This document shows, in pieces, positions 1 to 4,951 of a stretch of 8,736 nucleotides of DNA. Below the pieces are notes generated by a model that saw only the letters and a program-made list of their open reading frames with translations, did not search any database and had not been told where the DNA came from. The position numbers and the translations under genes were made by a program. Source of the stretch: CAZZIQ01 sp964654355 (GTDB taxonomy: Bacteria > Pseudomonadota > Gammaproteobacteria > GCF-002020875); the NCBI GenBank assembly GCA_964654355.1, contig CAZZIQ010000045.1, positions 1 to 8,736 of the forward strand, given 5' to 3'. Numbering within the stretch: the first letter of the stretch is position 1; every line of letters begins with the position of its first letter.

Positions 1-36
1 CAGTATCAAATTTTCCGAACATTCTTGAATATGAAT

Positions 37-72
37 AAAAAAGGCCGATACAACAAGATGTTGCCTCGGCCT
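37..72 (-). terminator. Intrinsic terminator of the cytochrome c gene
   Basis: Read on the minus strand, AGGCCGA (72-66) pairs perfectly with TCGGCCT (48-42). Inside it CAACA (63-59) pairs with TGTTG (55-51) around a TCT loop, with a two-base internal mismatch (GG against TA) between the two stems. A run of Ts follows directly (42-37 as A on the plus strand). It lies about 30 bp beyond the cytochrome stop codon, where a rho-independent terminator for that gene belongs. The stem is visible in the sequence; its activity is inferred. Confidence 0.85.
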
Positions 73-101
73 CGTGTGCAGTCAGTTGCGCGAAGGTGCG
101 C

Positions 102-389
102 TTACTTCAGCGTTGCGATGAAGCTAGCGAGTTCATCAATCTGCGCGTCTTTCAGGCCTTTGGTCATCATGTTCATGATTGGGTGCTTGCGTACGCCGGT
201 CTTGTATTCAACCAATGCAGCCTTAGCGGCTTCTGCGCTGAGGCCTTGAATCGTTGGATTACCCTTGAGGCCCGCGCCATCCGCGCCGTGGCAGGATGCG
301 CATTTCTTGTAGGAAGCCGGAGCGGCCACCGCGCTTGTGCTAGCAAAGGCGAGGGTTGCAGAGAGGAGCAGTGCGGATTTGAGTTTCAT
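102..389 (-). CDS. Small periplasmic class I c-type cytochrome (c553-like)
   Basis: A 95-residue monohaem cytochrome c, expected to carry single electrons in the periplasm. Residues 1 to about 23 form a Sec signal peptide: MKLK, a hydrophobic stretch, then an AVAA cleavage region. The mature protein is thus only about 72 residues. The haem site is C30-A-S-C33-H34, with both cysteines for thioether links and a proximal histidine. The sixth ligand is probably one of M72, M74 or M75 in HPIMNMM, followed by the C-terminal helix usual for the family (LKDAQIDELASFI). The ATG at 389 is preferred because AAGGAGA lies 6 bases upstream and the signal peptide begins there; the frame stays open to 428, but that would add 13 residues before the signal. 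The gene stands alone: an intergenic gap with a palindrome precedes it and a terminator follows. The electron donor and acceptor cannot be told. Confidence 0.9.
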   Translation of the reverse strand: MKLKSALLLSATLAFASTSAVAAPASYKKCASCHGADGAGLKGNPTIQGLSAEAAKAALVEYKTGVRKHPIMNMMTKGLKDAQIDELASFIATLK

Positions 390-412
390 CGGAAATCTCC
401 TTGCAGGTTTTC

Positions 413-427
413 TGAGCATTTTGCTCA
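413..427. repeat. Perfect palindrome in the cytochrome c leader
   Basis: TGAGCA-TTT-TGCTCA is a perfect 6-bp inverted repeat with a 3-base centre, ending 23 bases upstream of the cytochrome start codon and about 11 bases before its Shine-Dalgarno sequence. It could be an operator or a small mRNA hairpin. It does not fit the FNR/Crp-type TTGAT-N4-ATCAA layout. The rest of the 145-bp gap (390-534) is AT-rich on the cytochrome side, and I see no convincing sigma-70 promoter and no strong terminator for the ABC operon ending at 535. Confidence 0.4.
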
Positions 428-534
428 AGTAAATAAGAAAAATCTTGAATGCTTATGTTATGCCCGCGGTTGTGATTTCCGCAAGTTGAGTCGGGTTTTT
501 TATGTGGGGGCGTCGCCTTGCGCGGGCAATGGGG

Positions 535-1314
535 CTAGGTCGTGGTACGGGCCTGAAAAATTGGACCGAGACGGGTTTCCAGTTGCTCGATCGGATGCGC
601 GAGCAGGCGCGACAGGCGTTCCGCAGTGAGCAATTGATGTGCGGGCCCAGCTTCCCAGCAGCCTTGTCCATACAGCAGTAAAACGTGGGAACTGAACTGC
701 CACGCGAGGTTGGCGTCATGCAGCACCATGACCACGCACCGGTCCTGCTGTTGCGTTCGATTACGTAGCAATGACAACACTTGCATCTGATGATGCAAGT
801 CGAGATGCGCAATCGGTTCATCCAGTAGCGCCACATCTGGGTCTTGTGTGAGCAAACTGGCAATGGCGACGCGTTGGCGCTCACCTCCCGAGAGATGACG
901 CACATCGCGTTCACTTAAGTCAGTGATGTCGAGCGCCTTTAACGCCGCTTGCGCATGCTGTAAATCAGCGCTGCCAATGCTTTGCCATAAGGGTAGATAG
1001 GGATAGCGACCGGCGAGTGAAACATCAAGGACGCTCTGTGAGAACACGTCTTCGCTGCGTTGCGGCAACAAGCCGAGGCGTTGCGCGCGTTGTCGACCGT
1101 TCCACTGCGCAAGTGGTACATGATCAAGGCCAATGGTTCCGGCGTCTGCCTTACGCAGTCCCGCAAGGGTATGCAGCAAGGTTGTTTTGCCAATCCCGTT
1201 TTGACCCAAGATTACCCAGACTTCACCGCTTTTGATCTGTAGATCGAGTCCGCGCACAACGTGTTTTTGCGCAATCTGGACATCGAGATTTTGGGTATAG
1301 AGTCGAGCGCTCAT
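535..1314 (-). CDS. ABC importer ATP-binding protein, FecE/BtuD family
   Basis: A 259-residue cytoplasmic ATPase that should drive the adjacent FecCD-type permease. It has a complete set of ABC motifs: Walker A GQNGIGKT (37-44), Q-loop glutamine at 85 in LLPQ, signature LSGGERQ (141-147), Walker B VALLDE (161-166), D-loop AHLD (169-172) and the switch histidine H199 in VLHDANLA. Length and motif spacing suit the family that imports iron-siderophores, haem or cobalamin; the sequence does not separate these substrates. The start at 1314 is chosen because its ATG overlaps the permease stop (TAATG) with GGAG about 8 bases upstream, implying translational coupling. The frame stays open to an ATG at 1338, which would add eight residues inside the permease gene and is less likely. 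It is the last gene of the operon. Confidence 0.93.
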   Translation of the reverse strand: MSARLYTQNLDVQIAQKHVVRGLDLQIKSGEVWVILGQNGIGKTTLLHTLAGLRKADAGTIGLDHVPLAQWNGRQRAQRLGLLPQRSEDVFSQSVLDVSLAGRYPYLPLWQSIGSADLQHAQAALKALDITDLSERDVRHLSGGERQRVAIASLLTQDPDVALLDEPIAHLDLHHQMQVLSLLRNRTQQQDRCVVMVLHDANLAWQFSSHVLLLYGQGCWEAGPAHQLLTAERLSRLLAHPIEQLETRLGPIFQARTTT

Positions 1315-2300
1315 TATCGACTCCGCTGCAATAACCAAAGGAACAGTGGAACCCCGAGTGCGGCGGTGAGTACGCCAACGGGAAGCTGTTGGGGGATAAA
1401 TGCCGTCCGTGCCACGGTGTCAGCAAGCAACAGTAACGTGCCGCCGGCCAATGCGGATGCGGGCAAGAGAATGCGGTGGTGGCGGGCACCCGCGAGCCGT
1501 AATAGGTGCGGAACCACTAAGCCGACAAACCCGATCGGGCCGGCAACGCTGACCGCGGCTGCAGTTAACAGCGACGCCAGTACAAACAAAAGAAGGTGTA
1601 CGCGACCGACGGAAATCCCAACGCTGCGCGCGCTGAGCTCGCCTTGGGTCAGGACATCCAGTGGCCGCGCCAGGAGCCAGGTGAGTGGGAGGCCGAGCAG
1701 CAGCGCCCACCATGGCAGCGCGGCCGATTGCGGAATCGACAAGTCACCCATGAGCCAAAACAACATGCCGCGCAGTCCGGCATCCGGCGCGATGGCCAAG
1801 ACAAAGCTAATGAGTGCGCCCCAGCCCGCAGCCAGCACCACACCGGTGAGGAGAAAACGGGTTGCGCTTCGCCCCGAGGGGTCGCGAGCGAGCCACAACA
1901 CCAACGCCATCGACAGTGCTGCGCCGGTCCATGAAGCAAGTTGTTGGCCCCATAGGGGTAGATGTAAAAGCAGCGCAAGCAATGCGCCGCTGGCGGCACC
2001 GCCGGACAAGCCGAGCACATAGGGGTCGGCGAGTGGATTGCGCAGTAAGGCTTGCATCAAGACACCGGCAAGGGCGAGTAAGGCTCCGACGGCAAATGCG
2101 AGCGCGACGCGAGGCGCGCGTACTTCGAGCAAGATCTGTTGTTGAAGCTTGGTCTGTTCAGCACCGCTGCTACCGCTCAGTGCCGTGCTGAGTGCACTGA
2201 AGTCAAAGGCAACGCTGCCGTGGCTCAGTGCATAGCCTGCAGACAGCAATGCCAGTACGGCCAGGAACAATAGAAACGGCAGGCCGCGTGCAGGCGTCAT
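1314..2300 (-). CDS. ABC importer permease, FecCD/BtuC family
   Basis: A 328-residue, very Leu/Ala-rich integral membrane protein, the usual size for FecCD/BtuC permeases, which have about ten transmembrane helices and act as homodimers or heterodimers with two ATPase subunits. Family landmarks are in order: an N-terminal membrane helix (about 7-26), RAPR (61-64), NPLADPYVLGLSGGA (88-102), GPIGFVGLVVPHLLR (254-268, near the ATPase-coupling region) and the C-terminal LPVGVLTAALGVPLF (306-320). It is a single permease gene, so a homodimer is expected. The ATG at 2300 lies 9 bp after the upstream phosphatase stop and has no good Shine-Dalgarno sequence, so translation may depend on coupling. No periplasmic binding protein or TonB receptor lies in the window, so the substrate (iron chelate, haem or cobalamin) is unresolved; a btuC role is possible. 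Confidence 0.93.
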   Translation of the reverse strand: MTPARGLPFLLFLAVLALLSAGYALSHGSVAFDFSALSTALSGSSGAEQTKLQQQILLEVRAPRVALAFAVGALLALAGVLMQALLRNPLADPYVLGLSGGAASGALLALLLHLPLWGQQLASWTGAALSMALVLWLARDPSGRSATRFLLTGVVLAAGWGALISFVLAIAPDAGLRGMLFWLMGDLSIPQSAALPWWALLLGLPLTWLLARPLDVLTQGELSARSVGISVGRVHLLLFVLASLLTAAAVSVAGPIGFVGLVVPHLLRLAGARHHRILLPASALAGGTLLLLADTVARTAFIPQQLPVGVLTAALGVPLFLWLLQRSR

Positions 2301-2309
2301 GACAAGACG

Positions 2310-2972
2310 TTAGCGCAGATCAAGGGAAGGCCAGCCATTGGCCTGGGCCGCGGCCGCTAGGGTCGGGTCGGCATGCACAACGGTGGGATGGGTGACGGCG
2401 CGCAGTAATGGTAAGTCGTTATGGGAGTCGCTGTAAAAGTGACTGTCTTCGAGATTCGCGCCATGTTGTGCCATCCATGCGTTCAGGCGCGTGATCTTGC
2501 CATGCTGATAACAAGGCGTGCCGACAATCTTGCCGGTGAAGACGCCTTGCGCATTGCGCTCAGGTTCGGTGGCGATGAGGTGTTCCGCATCAATACCATA
2601 GCGCGCTGCAATCGGTTCAGTAATAAAGCGATTGGTCGCGGTGATGATCAGGGCGGTGTGGCCGCGCGCACGGTGATCATCAATCAAGTCTTGCGCGGCA
2701 GGTAGTAAAATTGCTTCGATCTCATCCCGCATAAACTCAGCATGCCAAGCGGCCAAGGTAGCAGGCGTATTGGCGGCAAGTGGGGCGAGCTGGAATGCGA
2801 GCCAATCATCAATGTTGAGTGTGCCTTCAAGATATTGCGCATAGAAGCGATCGTTTTCGCGGCGGTAGTGCGCGCCATCGACGCGTCCATGACGAACGAG
2901 GAATTCGCCCCAGAGATGATCGCTGTCCCCGTTAATGAGGGTGTTGTCGAGGTCAAAAAGTGCGAGTGGCAT
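2310..2972 (-). CDS. HAD-superfamily IB phosphatase (phosphoserine phosphatase-like)
   Basis: A 220-residue cytoplasmic phosphatase-like protein with all four HAD motifs. Motif I is DLDNT, with nucleophile D7, acid/base D9 and T11. Motif II is T111 in ITATN, motif III is K159 in HGKIT, and motif IV is SDSHND with D182 and D186 for magnesium. The helical cap between motif I and about residue 90 is typical of subfamily IB, the group that includes SerB-like and CicA-like enzymes. Relatives encoded beside rppH in Pseudomonas have, as far as I recall, been described as histidinol-phosphate phosphatases, so HisN activity is one candidate; the substrate cannot be read from this sequence. It is the first gene of a minus-strand run with the ABC permease and ATPase and is divergent from rppH. 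The ATG at 2972 begins exactly at the conserved motif I strand; its ribosome binding site is weak. Confidence 0.88.
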   Translation of the reverse strand: MPLALFDLDNTLINGDSDHLWGEFLVRHGRVDGAHYRRENDRFYAQYLEGTLNIDDWLAFQLAPLAANTPATLAAWHAEFMRDEIEAILLPAAQDLIDDHRARGHTALIITATNRFITEPIAARYGIDAEHLIATEPERNAQGVFTGKIVGTPCYQHGKITRLNAWMAQHGANLEDSHFYSDSHNDLPLLRAVTHPTVVHADPTLAAAAQANGWPSLDLR

Positions 2973-3033
2973 GGGGTTTTTCCAGGGGATTCGATGAGGT
3001 CGCGAACTACGGGCGCGGGCAGTCAGCAGGCTA

Positions 3034-3042
3034 TGCTAAGAT
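3034..3042 (+). promoter_or_regulatory. Possible extended -10 promoter for rppH
   Basis: TGC-TAAGAT has the TGn extension and four of six bases of the -10 consensus, about 50 bases before the rppH start. No -35 hexamer is recognisable at 17 bp upstream. The 121-bp divergent gap (2973-3093) must also carry the promoter for the HAD/ABC operon on the other strand, which I could not identify. Confidence 0.25.
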
Positions 3043-3093
3043 TTTGCGCTCACCCATTCCAGCAATCAGACACGCACGAGGGACACGCTGGCC

Positions 3094-3633
3094 ATGATCG
3101 ACTTTGACGGATATCGCCCGAATGTGGGGATCATCCTGACGAACGGTCAGGGACAATTGCTGTGGGCCAAGCGTGTGGGTCAGTCTGGCTGGCAGTTTCC
3201 TCAGGGCGGCATCAAGCAGGAAGAAAGTCCGCAGGATGCCTGCTTTCGCGAACTTTATGAAGAAATCGGTTTGCTGCCTGAGCATGTTGAAGTGCTGGGC
3301 GAGACTCGGGGTTGGCTGCGTTATCGCTTGCCGAAGCGCTGCATTCGGTTTGGCCGTAAGCCGCTTTGTGTCGGGCAAAAACAAAAATGGTTCTTGTTGC
3401 GCATGAACACCGAGGAATCGACGGTACGTTTCGACAGCGTCGGTACCCCCGAGTTTGATGACTGGAAGTGGATTGATTATTGGACGCCGATCGAAGAGGT
3501 GGTCTATTTCAAGCGTGGAGTCTACCGCTCTGCTTTGTGTGAGTTGGCGCACCTCGCCTTACCTGAAGGGCGGCGTAGTCTGCCCGAGCATCTCCAACGA
3601 CACTGCGAGGAAGAAGCGGAAAACGCAGCGTAA
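3094..3633 (+). CDS. rppH: RNA pyrophosphohydrolase (Nudix hydrolase RppH/NudH)
   Basis: A 179-residue Nudix enzyme. RppH removes pyrophosphate from the 5' triphosphate end of mRNAs, which opens them to RNase E-dependent decay; the family was first described as a dinucleoside polyphosphate hydrolase (NudH/YgdP). The N-terminus MIDFDGYRPNVGIIL is diagnostic of RppH. The Nudix box (38-60) fits GX5EX7REUXEEXGU exactly: G38, E44, R52, E53, E56, E57 and G59, with the glutamates binding magnesium. GWQFPQGG (32-39) leads into it, and a conserved FDDWKWIDYW segment follows in the C-terminal half. The length is close to the usual 160-180 residues, with a charged tail after about 165. GAGGGA (3078-3083) lies 10 bases upstream of the ATG. 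It diverges from the HAD phosphatase gene and converges on pyrC, 15 bp away. Confidence 0.96.
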   Translation: MIDFDGYRPNVGIILTNGQGQLLWAKRVGQSGWQFPQGGIKQEESPQDACFRELYEEIGLLPEHVEVLGETRGWLRYRLPKRCIRFGRKPLCVGQKQKWFLLRMNTEESTVRFDSVGTPEFDDWKWIDYWTPIEEVVYFKRGVYRSALCELAHLALPEGRRSLPEHLQRHCEEEAENAA

Positions 3634-3648
3634 TCGCTCTTTGCGCGG

Positions 3649-4701
3649 TTAGCGCGTTTCGCTCTGCAGTTTCCAGTGTACGGTTTCGCCGGCGCGTAGC
3701 GGAACGACTTCCTCTGTGGCGCCGAGCGGATAGCTTGTGGGCACGTCCCAATCCACCTTTTCCAGTGTGATCATGTCTGCATTGCGCGCCAGGCCATAGA
3801 AGTCGGGGCCGCGTTCGCTGGCAAAGGCTTCGAGTCGATCCAGCGCCTGTGCATGCTCAAAGGCCTCGGCATAAAGCTCCATTGCCGCATGCGCGGTGTA
3901 CATCCCAGCACAGCCACAACCATGTTCTTTTGCGTTTTTAGCATGCGGTGCGCTGTCCGTGCCGAGGAAAAAGCGTGGATGTTCCGCTGCCGCTTCGAGT
4001 AGCGCTTCGCGATGTTCCTCGCGTTTGAGAATCGGCAAGCAGTAGTGGTGTGGGCGGATGCCGCCTTGGAACATCGCATTGCGGTTCATCAGCAGGTGAT
4101 GTGCGGTCAACGTGCCACCGACCTTGTCGCCTGCGCTACGAACAAATTCCGCGCCTTGGCGGGTGGTGACGTGTTCTAGGACGATCTTGAGGTCGGGTAG
4201 GTCAGTGAGCAACGGTTTGAGGAGGGTTTCGATGAATACCGCTTCGCGATCAAACACATCGACATGGCTGTCGGTTACCTCGCCATGCAGCAATAGCGGC
4301 AAGCCCAGTTCCGCCATGGCCTCGAGTGCGGCACGCGGCTTGGCGAGGTCGGTTACACCCGAATCCGAGTTGGTCGTTGCACCAGCCGGGTAGTACTTCA
4401 CCGCGTGCACCAGTGGACTTTCGACCGCGTGCGCAATTTCTTCCGGCGCGGTGTTATCGGTTAGATAAAGCGTCATCAGCGGCTCGAAAGTGCTGCCAGC
4501 CGGCAAGGCAGCCCGTATCCGCGCATGGTAGGCCTCGGCCTCCGCGACGCTCCGTACCGGTGGGCGCAGGTTGGGCATGACGATGGCGCGCCCAAATTGT
4601 GCAGCGGTATGGCCGACTACCGCCTTTAAGGCGTCGCCGTCACGCAGGTGCAAATGCCAGTCGTCAGGGCGACGGAGGGTGAGTGTTTTGTGGCTCGACA
4701 T
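3649..4701 (-). CDS. pyrC: Dihydroorotase, E. coli PyrC type
   Basis: A 350-residue zinc amidohydrolase (E. coli PyrC has 348) that interconverts carbamoyl-aspartate and dihydroorotate, the third step of de novo UMP synthesis, in the cytoplasm. The active-site set is complete: H16 and H18 in RRPDDWHLHLRDG, K102 (the lysine carboxylated to bridge the two metals) in VKYYPA, H139 in LLLHGEV, H177 in LEHVTT and catalytic D249 in GTDSAPH. CLPILKR (221-227) and the GCGCAG segment (261-266) also match the family. The frame is open as far as 4878, but the ATG at 4701 gives the expected short leader before RRPDDW, so it is chosen although no clear Shine-Dalgarno sequence precedes it. The gene is divergent from aceE and convergent with rppH. 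In enteric bacteria pyrC translation is tuned by a leader hairpin; a leader hairpin exists here too, but not over the start codon. Confidence 0.96.
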   Translation of the reverse strand: MSSHKTLTLRRPDDWHLHLRDGDALKAVVGHTAAQFGRAIVMPNLRPPVRSVAEAEAYHARIRAALPAGSTFEPLMTLYLTDNTAPEEIAHAVESPLVHAVKYYPAGATTNSDSGVTDLAKPRAALEAMAELGLPLLLHGEVTDSHVDVFDREAVFIETLLKPLLTDLPDLKIVLEHVTTRQGAEFVRSAGDKVGGTLTAHHLLMNRNAMFQGGIRPHHYCLPILKREEHREALLEAAAEHPRFFLGTDSAPHAKNAKEHGCGCAGMYTAHAAMELYAEAFEHAQALDRLEAFASERGPDFYGLARNADMITLEKVDWDVPTSYPLGATEEVVPLRAGETVHWKLQSETR

Positions 4702-4744
4702 GGCTGCTGAGGATACCGCAAACACGGGTGATTTCTGCGTCTTG

Positions 4745-4761
4745 GCGACCTGCAAGGTCGC
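4745..4761 (-). promoter_or_regulatory. Leader hairpin upstream of pyrC
   Basis: Read on the minus strand, GCGACC and GGTCGC pair perfectly (6 bp, five of them G-C) around a TTGCA loop, ending 43 bases before the pyrC start codon. It would lie in the 5' leader of a transcript starting near 4786. It does not cover the start codon, so it is not the enteric pyrC fold-back; a regulatory role is only a guess. Confidence 0.3.
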
Positions 4762-4768
4762 GATTTTC

Positions 4769-4797
4769 TTGACCGAAAGGGCCCAAAAACGGATGAT
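4769..4797 (+). promoter_or_regulatory. Candidate sigma-70 promoter for the aceE-aceF operon
   Basis: TTGACC (4769-4774, five of six -35 bases) is followed after exactly 17 bp by GATGAT (4792-4797, four of six -10 bases). Transcription would begin near 4804, giving a leader of about 150 bases before the aceE start. It is the best plus-strand promoter match I see in the pyrC-aceE gap. The -10 lies in the loop of an inverted repeat. Confidence 0.4.
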
Positions 4798-4816
4798 AGC
4801 GGGCGTTTTTGTGCCC
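4779..4816. repeat. 13-nt inverted repeat over the pyrC/aceE divergent promoters
   Basis: The left arm 4779-4791 (gggcccaaaaacg) and right arm 4804-4816 (cgtttttgtgccc) are reverse complements with a single mismatch, separated by a 12-base loop (4792-4803). The loop contains the plus-strand -10 candidate GATGAT for aceE and, overlapping it on the other strand, TATCAT for pyrC. The symmetry and position suggest an operator that could govern both genes. It does not look like a terminator, since the T runs lie inside the arms rather than after the stem. It also does not match the ATTGGT/ACCAAT half-sites of the enteric PdhR operator. Confidence 0.5.
4793..4798 (-). promoter_or_regulatory. Possible pyrC -10 element
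   Basis: TATCAT on the minus strand matches five of six -10 bases and would start a transcript near 4786, about 85 bases before the pyrC ATG. No acceptable -35 sequence is found 16-18 bp upstream, so the call rests on the -10 and its position alone. The remainder of the 250-bp gap (4702-4951), apart from the elements listed separately, shows nothing I can assign. Confidence 0.25.
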
Positions 4817-4951
4817 GGCGTGAGGCCTCGATCGAAGATGGAATCCTCGTTTTGCGCCGACCTTCCCGCGTGTTCCATCCGAGCCGCGGAGACCCGTGTC
4901 GCCTGTGGCTGAATCCCGGCTGTGGTGCTGACACTCCAACGAGAATCAAGG

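Noticed and set aside
461..528. 8-nt inverted repeat tgcccgcg/cgcgggca in the cytochrome-ATPase gap
   Set aside because: The arms are 52 bases apart with no T run; expected by chance in GC-rich sequence.
453..914. 153-codon open frame on the minus strand overlapping the ATPase gene end
   Set aside because: Out-of-frame shadow of the ATPase gene, cysteine-rich and without domain character; most of it overlaps Walker B and downstream coding sequence.
1261..2022. 253-codon open frame on the plus strand
   Set aside because: Antisense to the permease and ATPase genes; its low-complexity Ser/Pro/Ala/Arg composition is what the reverse of a GC-rich membrane protein gene gives.
2973..3093. Possible cobalamin riboswitch upstream of the transporter operon
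   Set aside because: The 121-bp gap is too short for the element and shows no B12-box-like sequence I can recognise; the permease itself is only 9 bp from the phosphatase gene.
3031..3552. 173-codon open frame on the minus strand
   Set aside because: Antisense to rppH, which has an exact Nudix box; no recognisable domain in the antisense product.
3634..3660. CGCG-GTTAG-CGCG hairpin between the convergent rppH and pyrC stops as a bidirectional terminator
   Set aside because: The stem is only 4 bp and neither side has a proper T run.
4702..4878. N-terminal extension of PyrC by 59 residues
   Set aside because: The added residues have no counterpart in PyrC proteins and would run through the candidate promoter and inverted repeat; the start at 4701 gives the standard length.
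4837..4879. 7-nt inverted repeat gatggaa/ttccatc upstream of aceE
   Set aside because: Short arms, a 29-base loop and no extension; not distinguishable from chance.
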